Source: Helochares maculicollis (taxonomy: Eukaryota > Arthropoda > Insecta > Coleoptera > Hydrophilidae). From it: 44,231 bases of DNA. The notes under the pieces were generated by a model. That model had not been told where the DNA came from. It did no database searches and saw nothing but the letters and a program-made list of their open reading frames with translations. The translations under genes and the position numbers were made by a program. Location: positions 1-44,231 of the forward strand of contig JAWQRO010000290.1 of NCBI GenBank assembly GCA_033557835.1, in the 5' to 3' direction. This document shows, piece by piece, positions 1 to 14,900 of this stretch. Numbering within the stretch: position 1 is the stretch's first letter; each line of letters begins with the position of its first letter.

Positions 1-3000
1 AAGTAAATTTTTTTTCTTGCGAGAACAAGATAGTTACATCGCTATCGCTGTATCTCCAGATAATACCTATTGGGCACTTCTTTTGTGAGTTTGGACACTA
101 ACCTATTTCTTGCCCTATGTTACAATTTTTTTCCATCAATTTTTTGGTGATATAAAAGTAAACTACAGATTGTTATCCGAGACGATCCGCCCCTAAATTT
201 CTTCCCAATTTAATGTAGATGATTTAAAGCTTACAATATTACATCCCACTCAAATGTACACTTTTAGTATTGGTTTTGGATACAATTGAAACGCGAAGCA
301 TTGCTGACACTGACTTACACTCCAGAATTAAATACGATATGTATCCCGAATGTATTATAAGGCTTCAGTAGCATTTGATTCACGATGACTTCAGTCAACA
401 AAAAATATCTTGCGTAAGTTTGAATCGAAAACTCTTCTGCCTTTATGAATTGACAATTTGATTGTTTGACAACATTTTGAAGTTAAATATCATTTTATTG
501 TGCGGTTAGTAAAAAAATTGTGTATGTTCATTTATTGATTAAAGTTATTCCACAACTACAAAAATATATATATTTTTTCTATATAATACTAAGCTGATAG
601 TCATATAAAGAATTTCCTATTTCCAAAAACCAACACTACTATCATTTCTGAAAAAAACTGCTAAAACATTAACGAAAAGCAGGAACAAATATGGGAGAGA
701 TAACTTCATAAACAGCAATATCCCATGTTGATATTTTTTCACAAATCCTACGAATAAAACGTAGTATTATTTGGCACTACAAAATGATTTTAACCATAAA
801 CAGGAGTCTTTTATAATTAGCACTAAGATCTTTGCAAAAATTAGATTGTGGGACATGTAGAACTATAGAATAGAAATATTCAATACATTTGGTTCGATGA
901 ATTAAAGAACAATAACTCTGCCTGTAGAACTAAATTTTTGCCTTTTAAAATCTGTAATAGAATTGATTTGATAGTTGAAAATATAATTTAAGTAAATGCG
1001 TGTGCAATATTTTAACACTATATTATACATACAACAGCGAGTTGAATAATCATTTAAACTATAAAATACAGAGTATATTCCATTGTTGTCTTTTTCATAG
1101 TCTAAGTTGCAAAATAAAGTATAATAAATGAATATTAATGGATAAAATACAAAATGATATCGTATATAAGCCAATAATTAAGGAAGAAAAATAGTAACGC
1201 TAGTTGTAAACAGCACGCACGCGATTCCATTTCTCTTAAGAGTAACTAGCTCAAGTGTAAATGTTTATTTTTTAATTATTAATTCATTAAAAATACATAT
1301 TGTTACATGTATGTAATAAAAATGGGCAACATTTATTACCAGCAACATAAAAAAGAGATTTAATTACATTGTGTCACAAAAACAATTGTTACAAAGCTAA
1401 AACTTAATCTGTATCATTTTAGTGTTAAATAAGTTGCAAAATTAATTGCTCAAACGCCAGTGCGGCGTTGAAACCGCGGAACCCTTTTCAATGCCAAGGC
1501 TAAACATTGTAAACCTCTTGATAGGTTTGCGAGTTTGCGGTGTATGCCACGAGCAATTTCATAAATCAAAACTGCTACATTTTGCAATTGGAAACAGATT
1601 AGGTCAAGAAAAATGCCTATTACATTTCAGTTGAGTAATTTACTGCCGAGTATAATCAAAGTGCACCCGTCCAAAGACATTTTAAGGCCCCTTTGATTGA
1701 TATAGTGTTGGCTATTGGTGCAGGCCATCAGGTTTAATTGTCGGCATCTTTCCTCTCCAGCATTGAATGCAAAATGTAGCTAAGACATAGCATCGGCAAA
1801 TCCTCACGCGATTGCGCGCCTATGACGTAATATATGGACCATTGTGTCTAAAGTAAAAACGCCATGCACAGTAATAACACACGTGATTGAAGCAAACGCT
1901 CCTTGTCAAGAAAGCTACTTATTCAAGCTGCCTCCTCAAGAACACTTTACTACTGCGTTTGACAGCGAAGCTCTTCAATAGAAATGGTAATACAGAGGAG
2001 AACAACAGTCTTCTTGTGTGTTCTGGTTGCTCATTTCTAGTGATGATATTTGTTCTGAATAGGAGAGACTTCGAGATGAATTCCAATAGGTATTTAAAAA
2101 ATTCAGAGGTGCAATTTGTACGCTGGTGCAAGAGTTTACCTTAATCAATACAATGCTATAACTTTGTAACTAGCCATTCATACCTTATGATGAATTATAA
2201 TCTTTTCGAAGAGCTTTTCACTAATAATGGATTCTTTAGACAGAAAAGAAATTTTTGTTGCAATAAACATTTCCTGGAAAACTTTTGCGGTGCAAATTCT
2301 TTGAATAATTATCTTCCCCTCCCCAGCTGAGCGTTATTTATAGCTTAATTGTGAACTTGAAGTACATTTTGAGGAGCTTTAGTAATGGATTTTAGAGTAA
2401 ATAATTATTAAACAATACATTTTAATTTAAGTAAGAATAAGATGCGTGTTTAATAAAATAGGCTTTTGACAATGTTATATTCAATATGATTTTTGCTTCT
2501 TATGCTCTAATGGAATATGTCTGTATACGAAATGGTTGAAGCGCATCCTAAAATTTTGTCTGCTAAAGTGTTTCAAGAGGTGATTTACTGATAAAGAACT
2601 TTATAAGACTCAATTACTAAATTATGGTAACACTGACTTGGTTAATGATAGTATCTATGATATGGATATCATCACAGATGCAAATGAACGAAATTTCAAA
2701 ACCACCATTTTTAAATTATGTAATTAAAACTAGATTTTACTCAAAATTTTATTATCAGGATTACAAAGTAATTTCTCAAAATAATTACAGTAGCTATGCT
2801 TTAATTAAATAAATTATTGTGTCTCATCAGTTCAATTCGCAATCCAGCAAATCGCAATATAATCAATAGATTTACAATGTATTAGCAGTAATATCCAGTA
2901 CAGGTTGTATGTATGCATAACAGGTATAGTGAAGAATTATGAATGGCGGTACATAAAGCGTCTTAGATGTTACACTTCAATTAAACGGATGCGATATTAA

Positions 3001-6000
3001 GGATAATAACTCCTTTTATCAATCCTGTCAGCCATAAATATGCTCATGGCGCTTCTATTCTATGCAAATAAATGCTCTCTGTTCAAATTGTACCTTTGCA
3101 GAACTACAGGAGCCATATGTTACCAGGTAGCTTTTCTGTAACGCTCAAGACGATACATTTCATCTTCGCTTGTAATTGATTATGAATTGCACCAATAAAG
3201 AATAGGAGAATTGAAAATTTTGAATAGAAGAATGGAGAGTTGCAGAATAGAATTTGAATCTGTTGCGGCAAAATGAGCTAATGAACGTGTTTGGTTGGTG
3301 CTTGGATAACATTTTATCGCGTGGATAACGATGAAGATGTAATGTTTGTATGTGTGTAGAATTAAAAAGTACCCGATAACCTTAACGAAATGAATTAAAA
3401 TTATCGAAGAAGTGATTTTACGTGTAAATAAAAATGTCAATTCCGGCAAATGAATGCTTCGACTAATATCGAAAGTGTAATTGGTATCTTATTAAGATAA
3501 AAATAATTAAAGAGTGCGCGCCATTCAAATTTAAAATTAATATCAGCTGCCATAATTTCGAGATAAGGATCGTCTCTTGGTTCAGAGATGCACTCTACGG
3601 TCGTATTTTAATTTTAATTTTGGTGTTTCGGATACTCGAAAATAATTAGATGCTTCAGATGATATTCCCCGTTTCTCGCTTTGATAAAGTTTGAAGGTGT
3701 AGCATCTTAATGTCATGGATGTCCTGACATGGAAAGACAATAACAGACTCTACTCAGCTGAGTTCGGTATCTTTGCATATAATCACGTGATGAATGCTGG
3801 TAGATAATTTTTTAAAAGTGTCGCTTGTCTCCTGAAGTGAAAAGTATTGTTCAAAAAGTGATATATGACTAAAAATTCTGGCTTTTAAAACCAAGCGCCA
3901 CGTACTATCACATATTTATCTTTACCTATCACTGATTGGTAACGAGCATAAAATCACAATTGCATTTGGAAAATAGCTATAATTTCTTTTAAACGCGAGA
4001 AAGTTTCAAAAACTGTTTGTTTGAAATTCAATGAAGAAATATTTCAACATGTTACTTTTGCAACTTGAAAATTGCGGTTAAATGTTTCTTAAATAATTTT
4101 TTGAATAGCGTAATTTTTGATATTTATAAATTTCTTCATCAAGTATGTGGAATCTAATTTGAATTATTACAACTGCACTAAAAATTATCAAATAAAATTT
4201 TTATAATAGCTCGTTTTTAAAATGGTGTTTTTACATGTATGAAATGAGAAATTAAGCGGTTGTATTGATGATTTTTAGTTCGCAACTGTAAATGCGTGGT
4301 GACAAATAGACGATTTGATAATCTAATACTTGATATTAAAACTTCCCGAAGATAATTTATGTAAATGTTTTTTATAAAATTCCGCAAGTCATGTGAATAC
4401 TATCAAAATTATGGCGAATTCCATTTTAGTAAACGGGAAAAACCTCTTTAAATAAGAAGTAAAGTTCATGTGTACCACACATCCCAAATATTTGAAATAT
4501 ACACGAAGACAAAAGCTGAACTAGAAGATAATTAAAAACTAGCTCAATTATATTGGAAACCATAACACACAACCAACACGATGGTTCAATAGATACGTTC
4601 CTACATAAACTATTATATTTTCAAGATAATTCTAGAGAGGTGTTGGTTGGGTAGAACAAAGTCCAAGATGAACGAGCGATTATGATTATACAAGAGCAGC
4701 ACTGCTTACAGCCATGCGAATTGTTAAGATCCAATGGTATACAATTCATCGATATTTATAACTTCTTATTACAAGGAACGAATTGAACTAGGAATTCACC
4801 TCTTATTATAAGATATATAACTGGTTTAAAATATATGAGTCGTGCTTTGCACGCATAAGGTGCGAGCTTGGTGTGTTATATGGGAACTCAATTTCTCTAC
4901 GCGATTTATTAGATCTGAGCTGTACCAATTTACACAATGAGACAATAAATTTTAACTTATAATAAGATTCGCAATTTTACCACAAAGCAATTTTTGCTTT
5001 CTTACACTCCAATTATTTATTTTTGATTTACTTATGCCCCATCTATTTATTAGCGTCATCCACTTATATGTCTCTTTCAATTACATATGAATTCCTAGTA
5101 CTTTAAACATAATAATCTAATATATTTCGTTTTTATACATTGTTATATTGCATGTACTATTTTTTGATGTTTGATTTCAATCATAAGATTAAAAAGTGTG
5201 GGGTCACGGCTACGTCATTTGCGTCAAAGAAATGTGACTTATGGAAGTCCTTTCGAAAATCCCTGGATGTTGCGCAAACAAAAAACTGGCTTCAAGCTGA
5301 GAAATATGTAATAATAAATTCCAAAACCGCATAAAAGGACCACTCGACCTTTTTTCGTAACATAGTGTCCATAAATAAGGACACTCCGCTTGATCTAGAG
5401 TCATTGATGTCACAGGTTATTGATGACAAGTGTAGATCAGGTGGGCTCCGGTTCTTTCTCACACCCACTCCGCATGGTCCCCTTCCTGCATAACATCTCC
5501 TCATAAACTATACCGGACTAAAAAAGTCACCTTTCTTCTATTCTTCCTCTTTCTTTACCAAATATTCAATATATCTTTGCAAGGGTACACTGTTACGAAG
5601 AAATGAGCTTTATTTTAGCTTGTAGCCGCCACAGTGCTTCACAGGTGATATCTATTAAGGAAACTCTGCAGGTTTTCCCCAGGAGAGTTTTGAAGTGTAC
5701 TAATGAACAAATCGTGACCCAGTGAGCTCCAAGAAGGGACATTCCAAAGAATTGCCAGTCACCGTTTTAAATTTAGGGTAGATTTTATCACTAGACTTGG
5801 TCTGAACCAAGGTATCTGCTCCGGCTTGAACGTTTCATCAAAGCAAAATGACTACATTTTCTTGTTGAAATAGTTTATTGGGGTCCTTGATACTTTGACT
5901 TATAAAAAGTGAATTGGTTGAACCATTTATTTGAAATATAAAGGGGCGCATTTAACCTCTGTGATATACCTGCTATCAATCTGAACTCGAATATGACATT

Positions 6001-9000
6001 AATGTATTCACGTTCATCTATCAGAGTGTTAGGAATGTGGTTTGTGAATGAACAAAATAAAAGATTTTTAATAGTGATTGGTTTTGTATTGATTGGATCG
6101 CGTTTCTTCCATTGACGTAGAGAAAGTGATCAATGATATTTTGGAGTTAGCTCTAAACGTAAATATCTAAAATTTAAAATGAAAACCGTAACTTAATAAC
6201 AATGTTTGCATGTATTGAAATAAATGTTTTTTTGGCAATTTGAGACAATTAATTTTATTTGCAGTTTATATTTTTCGTCACGAGAGAAAATATTCAAAAT
6301 TATAGAGCTGGGAAAAGTCAAGAACTTTCTTTACATGGTGTGACGCTTGGTAGAATAACTTTATTTTCCGCTTGAGAGTATGAGTATATGGAATAAGTGT
6401 TTTCTAAAAACTCATATTTTAAATATTTTATCGAATCTTGCTCGCAGCGCTCATACAGAGCACCTGTGTTTATCATACGCTCTTCTAGAGCTATTGGCAA
6501 AAGGTTACTTATACAAAAAATATATATTTTGATATCAAAATATTACCTCAAAATGTCTTTAAAACTAATGAAAGGATATCTTACACCGTTTTCTTTTAGG
6601 GATGGTGTACTTACTACATCACCAACAGAAAATTTACATAAACGATATCTGTGGATCTCTCTGACGAGTTTTGGAAAAATAACCGCTCTAATGAAAACAG
6701 TTAAAACACAAAATGCTGCTTCAGTTACTATCAATCTAAAGATAGCTAATCAAGCCCAAAGTAAAAAAACCTATTTTATGTAATCAGAAAATAACTAAAG
6801 GTCTCAAATGTTACAATGTTCTGATGATTATATAAAATTACAAAATATTACGCTTAATACAAAACCAAGTGTTATTGCTATCAAAACTGTTCCGACAAAC
6901 CAATGTTAAATCTCTTAATTTAACAATTATAAAAGTACCCTTATAGATAAGCGCAGTTAAAAGACTCGAAGGCCACAGCTCTGAAAAATGTGAAACTAGA
7001 GCCAACGACCCACCCAAAACCTTAAATTGCAATACTATAAATCATAAGAGATACCTACATCGCAAATGGCTTTTTCAGCAACGTTCCGCCGCAAGTTGCT
7101 TTCCTACCGTTGGTCCACCAGATAATCCTTGCGGTGAGTCCTGTTTGTTGATTTGCTTGCACTTGGGATATGCTGTCCTCGAGATGAAAGAAGGTGATCA
7201 ACTCACAAATTCTCGTACAAAAGTGGATATGGTGTCCAGGGAATTCTCTTGTGGAGCGTATTTGTAATTAATCCGACTGACTGCGCCTGTTACGTTCCAA
7301 TTTGACTCGAGCGTCAAGAGGATAGATGGTCCAAGGAACTGTGAAATGTCTTTTACTGTCAATAAAAACTGAGCTGTAAAATTTCTCTGCATTTGTTCTT
7401 ATTGAAGTTGTACATTTTCTCACTGTTCATTGGATCATCTCTCCTCTCGAGTCAAATAGAAACGTAACTCTCAAGCAAAAACTACAGAATCAAACCAAAC
7501 CAATATCTTGCTATAAAAGTTTTACACAATAAAGCAGTTGACCAAAGCATATGTATTACCCTAAATAATAACTTTCCTTTTAACTCTTATACCTCCTTAA
7601 TATATAACTCATCTAACCCTTTGAAACTACAAATCTTATGAATAAACAAGTGTTAGGTGCTACTAGGTGAACGAAATATCCACAAAAGAGTAAAAAATGG
7701 AAGCTACTTTGAGATATTATTTAGTAAAATTACGTATAAATCTCTTAACAACTAATAAAATAGTTGGTGATAATGAAAATATGTTTAATTGATTCTTGAT
7801 ATAGTAGCTAAAATAATATTCTTTGCATTCCTACAAAAATATTAAGCGCATACACGATATTTTAATAATCAAACGTACAAGGTTTCCAATGTAACAAAAT
7901 GAAAATCTGTATACCACAACTTTAATTCATCCCGTTTCCCCATCAGGTATCTCGAAATCACCTCATAATATTTCAGAGCGAGGATCTCGACGCAACAGCA
8001 GCACGATTACACAATGCTACAATAATGACCAAGATGAGCAAACATTATGAGGTTTTGTAACGCGTTAGATTCGTCCGATAAATGCCATATGCAACTGCAA
8101 AAACGCACTGTGTAGATCGTCTTATCAGATTTATGTATTGATTTTATGCGTGACATATGCTTACGGAACCCTCCTATCCTCTGCAAATCTGTTCGCTTCT
8201 TTTCAAACCAGATATTTATCCTTCACGCTGGCTAAGTTCATGTTCACGTGGTGGTTGTTTGGTGAGAAAATTAAATGATCTTCGATAGGGCATGATCATT
8301 ACGTGCTTTTGTGCAATCTGATTTCTGCTTGTTATTTGTTGATGGCGCGACAAAACTATCTGCGGGTTTTGCGGCGCTAAAAGTCAGCCCTCAAAATAAA
8401 TATTTATCGAGAACATGGATGAAAAGAACTTATTTACACCGCTTAATAATTCTGATATTTATGAATTTTCTAGACAAAATTTCTTATAAGCTATCAAAGA
8501 TTATGGTAGATATGCATATTTATACATAACGTCGCAGAAACGAGTAATTTTTAAACATTGCTAGTCATAGTTTTTATTAATAAATTATCAGTAATTTTTA
8601 GCCATTTCAAATCACATATTGTCATCAGACACTACATGGCTGCAATATATTTCAATATTTTATGGCAAACGTATTAATTTTAAAGTATTAAATTATATTT
8701 GACACTTGAAAGCATAGAACTGTTTTTTCTGTGAAATGGAAAATAAAAAGAATCACATCATCAAGTTTGAAATGTATGATATTACTTAGAATATTATAGT
8801 GCTTCAAATGAATGTTTCGTAGGTGCATTCACCACAGAGCTTCTATGCTTTTATGTGTTGACTGGTACCTATAATGAAATGTATTCTCCAAGAAAACAAA
8901 ATAGTTCACATTTTTTTACTAAAACGCTCTAGTTTTGGTGAAAGAACTGAAAGTTGACTTATTCGTAAAAATTATATTGCAAGGCGCGTAAAATAATACT

Positions 9001-11553
9001 ACGGATAATAACTTCATATCAAATAAGCAAATATTTATTATTAACTGGAACTTAATTAGATTCTGAGGTTAGGAGACTATTTAGTCGTAAAAATACTGAA
9101 GAAACTTAAGAAATAGCTACTTTGTAGGCCGAACTTCCAATTGCAAAAATGTTATGAATTGTTATTTTAACTTAAAGTAATATCACAAGTTTATAGGAAA
9201 ATTACTACATAAGACTATTAGTTTGCAAGGAAGTGACTGAAAAACCAAAATCTAGTTCCAAAAAGACACAAGTTGTCGATCTTAAAGTAATTTTCAAGAA
9301 AATCCTGCTACCCAGATTTAGGTACACAAAAATGCAACAGCTTTAAAGAAAGAAGTACATTCATTATTTTTATGTATATAAAATTAAATCACATTTGGGA
9401 TAGATTTTGCAATTTTGGATTTTAACAATATCGTTATAATCAAATTAAATGGCAGCAACATCAATATCACGAAACTGTATTATGTTTGATGTTCGAATCC
9501 ATTTGCTTGAGTATTTTAACCCCTATTCTTCGATAAAATATTTTAGGTTAGTAAATGTCTATATGAGTTCGAAAAACGTTTTATAATTAATATAAATAAT
9601 AAATAAATTTATTAATTTCTTGATCCCTAGTAATTTATGCATATATTGTTTGCTGCGACTTATCACACAGAGTACAATAAGAGAGCAAAATAAATTTCAG
9701 CAATTAGAAAATCCTTACAAGGGCATTTTTGCTACTATTTTCTCAAACTATACTAATTACATAGTCAAATAAAACATGCATCTCTTATTACACCGGAAAA
9801 TTGACTGCAATTACAAAGTAAAAATAATAGCAAGATTCATTTTCTGTTAAGTGTTCGTGCATTCCATGGATCTACCAAGAATTACATTATTAGCATATAA
9901 AAAAATGCTTCATTACTTTTAATAAAATGTTGTAAAAAGTAGTTCACATTCACCAATCGCTTTTAAAAATCTAGAGTAATTTGGACAGCTCACTTTACGA
10001 TAGCTCCTAGCACAGTTGAAAAGGTGACAAAATAAAGATTACAAACGATTTATGTTGTCCATATCGAGTCAGTCTGAAAACTGAAACACATTTTTCTCTT
10101 GCGAGATTTATAGAAAATTATCTATCAGCGTCTGGTATCGTCCGTATAAATCAAGGTGATACACAAACACGGTTTCGAAGTGCACTATCGCTCAACGAAA
10201 AAGACCAAGAAGAAGAACGAGGAGGAGGCAGCGTTAAATGGAACAATAAATTAATGCAAATTTAAGGTTCGCGGGCAAAAAAGAGCAGTGCGAAGCTGGT
10301 GTCGTGCAAATTTCGAGACGACAACATTCCATGGACCCCAAAAGACATGCCACCTAGACTCTATAAGGCAAAAACTGAAGATATGTGTTATTGTGTCAGA
10401 TGGCCCGGTGGGGCACAAGAAGTGGAAAACAAACACTGGTCATTTATAGAATGCCGTGTTCTGCACTTTTTACTCTTTAGCCTTTTTATTTGGATGTACG
10501 GTATGTCTTAACGAACTTGAGATATGCAGTGTTGTTATAATTCTGCGTTTGTTTGCTGCGGATCGTGTTACCTTTTTGAAGCGTTTTTTCCCCGTCCATC
10601 TGAAGGACAAGAGGATATCGATTTCAGGCCATTAAGTACACGAGGAGAAGCTTTTAGTTGTGTTTAAATTAATGTCGAATACGAGCTGATGAGGAGGAGA
10701 CGAAAAATATCTTCAAACGTATCTTAGGCATATTGCACCTAGCGACATACTTTCTTTTATTACTGTTGCTTAAGAGAGACGCTAAAGATGATATCGTAAT
10801 GGGCAAACGTATATGTACCATTCAATTTCATAATTTAAAACAATCCAGAAGAAGGTGATTCAAGCATAAAATTTAGTAGGTAAATGTCAATTTTATGAGG
10901 AGTTTGCTTTAATAATGTTTAAGATACTATCGTCTACAAAGTTTAAGTTGCTTGTTGCTTCTAAGCAATAAAATTGGTTTGGGCAGGACTGGTGTTTTTC
11001 GATAAAGGCCTGGTAGCAGTTTGAGTTGTATCTATTAATAACGATTTCAATTTTTTGTGTTGAATTTATTACTCTAAAAGAATTAGCGGAGGCGCTTAGA
11101 GATTAAAAATTGAATATATAACTGAAAGAAATTTGATGCTACAAGAGAATAAATGCGACCTCCAACCTAGAATCAATAACCATCAATTTTAAAAGACAGA
11201 GTTTCTCCAAAAATTTATTGATTAAATGCTAAAAACCGTTCAAGAGAGCGAATAAATATCATAAACTTAAGAACCACACAAACACAAAGACATGGAAGCA
11301 CGTGCGATAAGGTATACTAAGATTTCAAAAAATCCATTTGTTTCACATCGAACATAAAAACTAGTTAAATATTCCGATAATTTCAAACAACTGCGAACTC
11401 ATACAATAACTAAGTTTAAATGTTTTTAAATTTAAATTATAGACATTACAAATAATTTTGTGACAATAAATAAATGATTTAAAAGCCTCAGCTGCTAATA
11501 AGATGAAACTAACATAAGCAAACTCTATAAGAACATAATCATAGTAAATTTCT
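1..11553. other. AT-rich non-coding DNA, no gene recognised
   Basis: Only short open frames are present, none with a family motif that I recognise. Patches of higher GC occur at about 5200-5510, 5600-5850, 7060-7400 and 10200-10440 (107 of 240 bases G or C in the last by hand count). At 6318-6783 both strands are open, the plus frame for 128 codons. The plus-strand protein is basic and low in complexity, and the minus-strand reading is broken by a stop near 6543, so I do not call a gene. At 10299-10511 a 70-codon frame falls in the GC-richer patch, and its protein resembles nothing I know. The stretch may be intergenic or part of a very large intron. Confidence 0.6.
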
Positions 11554-11658
11554 GTTCTTACAGTAATAAATACTGTTGTTATACAAATAAATACAGTTGT
11601 TATATAAATAACAGCAGTTGTTACCAAAATAAATTCAGTTGTTAAATAAATGATAGTC
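11554..11658. repeat. 21-bp minisatellite, five imperfect units
   Basis: Units begin at 11554, 11575, 11596, 11617 and 11638, each exactly 21 bases apart. Four of the five begin GTTGTTA and the first begins GTTCTTA. Most then carry an A-rich AAATAAAT-like middle. Unit 2 matches units 3 and 4 at about 17 of 21 bases. Because 21 is a multiple of three, the minus strand reads as a seven-residue periodic peptide (ITTVFI-like), which makes a 100-codon open frame at 11361-11663. That frame is best explained as a by-product of the repeat. The block before 11554 does not fit the unit. Confidence 0.85.
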
Positions 11659-11760
11659 GACATAATCTCTTATGAGTGAGAAGATTCGATAAAGAAAAAT
11701 GAACAGCTTATAAAGATCTAATTGATAAGAGGTGCGTTCGGATGAATGATTGCTCTCTTC

Positions 11761-11940
11761 AATGACTTGGTGAGGATAGGGAGCGCGCAAGCACAGGTAT
11801 CCAAAGAACGATCACAGTAGCCTCGGGCGCGGCCAAGCTTGATGTCGAGCGTGTCGCGCAGCAATTAGATCACATCTCGGTCTTGTAATATGAATACGCT
11901 TCGCCCACGTGGGGCCCTCTTCTCTCAGGTAGGTTGATCC
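11761..11940. other. GC-rich islet in AT-rich DNA
   Basis: By hand count 98 of 180 bases are G or C (54%), against roughly one third in surrounding DNA. The densest part holds GGGCGCGGCC, GTGTCGCGCAGC and CGCCCACGTGGGGCCC. The last contains the perfect palindrome CCCACGTGGG, an E-box-like core. A CTCAGGTAGGT sequence near 11926 resembles a splice donor. The longest plus-strand frame is about 41 codons (11766-11892) and the minus strand is open for about 45 codons. Neither product is recognisable. It could be a regulatory element, a small exon or an old insertion, and the sequence does not decide between them. Confidence 0.4.
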
Positions 11941-14900
11941 AGAACTAAAGAAAGGTGAGACTATAAAATAGTAGACAATGTAACGGTATTTTTATGCTCA
12001 TAAACTTTGGATTTTATTGCATTCGATCAAAAATATTTTGGTTCTAGAGGATATTTCACAACTTGTGTACATTATACCGGTTATTGGTTTTTCTCTATAA
12101 TTTCGCCTTCTGCACGTCATTAATGTGCGCAACTATAATTTGGAAGGAATCGTATCAAATGATTCTACTGGTACCTTTATCTTAAATATGGATCTAAGAT
12201 CTTCATGATCATCAAAAATGATGTCACCATATTAAGGCGAATTAACTGAAACAGCTGCGGAGTACGGTTCTGTTCGAAACGGTATACAAGCCATAAATAT
12301 GAGACTGTGAGAAATGCAGCAGGTGAACTGATATTATATGGAAAAGGACCACTATATAAACTAAACCCTATACACAAGAATTCCTCGAGTTGGCGTTTGG
12401 ACCATGGCCATGGAACGATGGGATCTCTACAAGAGTACCACCTTGTCTCCTTAAGTTATTGTCAAACGCAGTTATAAACAACGGGAATATATCGCTACAA
12501 CTATTTGAAAGCGTTTTGAAAAAACTTTTGTGAAAGACAACACTGATAAAGTTGGGGTAACTGTAAAAAAGGGGCGATTGCTGAAAAAGTAGAACTGTTA
12601 TAAAATGAAAATTTGTTAAAAAGACGAAAACAATAAAAAATATTGATGGTAAAAAATACTTCTGCAACTAAGCAATTCTGCAGTTGCGAAAAATCAAAAT
12701 CTCACAGCTCCTAAGCCATGGAACATTAAGATTTATATTTACAATGCCCACATCGATAGAAATTGATAAAAACAACCAACGGACTCAGCTTTTCCCATAA
12801 CTTGCGAGCCTCGATGGTTCACACTACCATTTAATAAAAGACCGTAAACTTGCTAAAGTGAAGCAAAACAAAATGTTAGCAATAAGTGTTAAATAGGCAT
12901 ATAAAATAAACGCGCGGAGCTACGAAGATTGTGGGGCACACTTTAGCCGAGATTACATGCTACACTTACTCGGGTTTTATCCACGCATATATTTGCATAA
13001 TGGGTTTGCTTTTATTCCACCGACACCGAGGCAAACGATTCATCATGCATGGCTCGACACAAAACCAATTCAATTTCATGAAATACTTTTTAAACTTAAT
13101 ACCTATTACATAATTTTTTAAAAATTTTGACCCAAGTAACGAAAATATATGCCTAATATTTATTTGGAGAATCGTTTGATGTTATGAGTGCTGGTCAAAA
13201 CAGATTTGGCCGATGAAAAATTGGAATAAAATTTTAAATTGATAGTATTTTTCTTTACTGTGTGTAAGTATGTTTTTCACGTTTGGCCCTCAACTAATGC
13301 AGCTAAGTTTTGTACAATATTCAAATATTGGTTGCCAAAATAGTTTCTATACCTTTATGACGGAATATGCTTTCATTAACAATCAAGGCACTTCATTTTC
13401 TAAACACAAAAAGAAAACAAGCTGCATTTAATTTTTAAATTACAAACCTTGACCTTAGAAAACAATATAGTATCGCTTTACTCGAAGAAAACCGAAAAAA
13501 GAACTACTTTTAATTGTTTTCTACTGAAGATCAAATTGTCTACGAAAAATATTTTTGAAGAAGAATTTTCATTTAGTCAAAATCTATGAGCAAATTAGCG
13601 AAATTGTAGTTGCTTATTAAATTACGGTCCAAAATAACTAGCCCTTACAGCTAAAATGCATAATAAATTGCAATACTTTGCCACTACGCTATGGAAACCT
13701 AAAGCCGAAGACAAATGAGTCAATATTCAAATATTTTGATGGCAAATGAACAACATTTATATTAACATCATATCTTGAAAGAATTATAAACAAGAATGAA
13801 ATAAAAAAGCAACATGATATTCTAGAGACCACAATACACCTTGAGGTATCGATGTCTGAAATAAATGCTACAATAATCTGGTTTACCGACAGCGGACACC
13901 AGAGTAGTTGAAACTTTAGACCGTCGTACGTAAAAATGACATCGAAAAACGTCGACTTTAATAAAGATACAATTACGGCACTTTGTCATTTCAGAATATA
14001 GAATAGGCGTCATTAATTTTACCGAGACCTTTCAGAGACCGAACGAAGGGGATAAATAAACACTTTTGATATTATCGATATTACCAGAAGAAGGGACGTG
14101 TAAAAAAGTAACGACATATTAAAGCGATGATACGAAGCGTTGTAAAAATCGAAAAATTAAATATCTTCCAGAAAGAGTTAAAATAGGAAAATGCAATCAA
14201 TCAAAATTAGCAAAAACTTAATAAATTCCATCATGCAATAAATGAAACCGTAAACAATGTTACAAATAAATTTTCAAAATCGTAAATAAAAATTAATTGA
14301 AAGAAATATGTAAAACGCGGACATTTAAATGTCGCAAAAATTTGAAAATGCCAGGATCATTGCATAGTAAAAGTTATGTGATTGTTTTACATTGTGAATT
14401 TTTTTACATACAATTTACTTGAGGATTCATGAGAATCGCGCGTGGGCTGAACAAAATGTACCCATTTGAAGGCTTTCTACGTTCTGAATGTTTATATTGG
14501 GATAAATTATGTACGAAAACTTAATTAAACGAGTATAATTAAAATTCTAACTGTCAAATAAGTTATCCAGATTATTGGTGTTAAACGGTCTTTGGCAAAA
14601 ACGCATAAATTCCTCAATATTCATTTAGTTGACCGCTTAAGAAATCAATTAACGGGAATCTTGTCAGAGTTTTGTTTCCGCTTGTACATAAGAGTGTAAA
14701 GTGTGAGATGTAGCTTTACATTTTTGAAAATATTACAACTGCAACAGCTCTTCTAGAATAATGCCTTTTATACAATTTTTTTTATTTATGTTTGACAGGA
14801 TATAACACTGCGTTTTGCTGTCATTATGGATTTGCGTAACAAACCCGTATTAAATTGGATTGTGCAACTTTAATTCAGCAGAAATTGCAATAAATGTATT

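Noticed and set aside
6318..6783. 128-codon plus-strand frame and opposing minus-strand frames, with a possible 56-bp intron between them on the minus strand
   Set aside because: The putative splice joins do not keep a long frame open, both strands are open at once, and no family motif is recognisable.
8702..8858. Inverted repeat with 18-bp arms (16 matches) 121 bp apart, MITE-like
   Set aside because: By rough estimate about one such pair is expected by chance at this spacing, and no target-site duplication was found.
9486..9505. GTTCGAATCC, like a tRNA T-loop
   Set aside because: The flanking bases do not form the T-stem and no anticodon or acceptor stems are found upstream.
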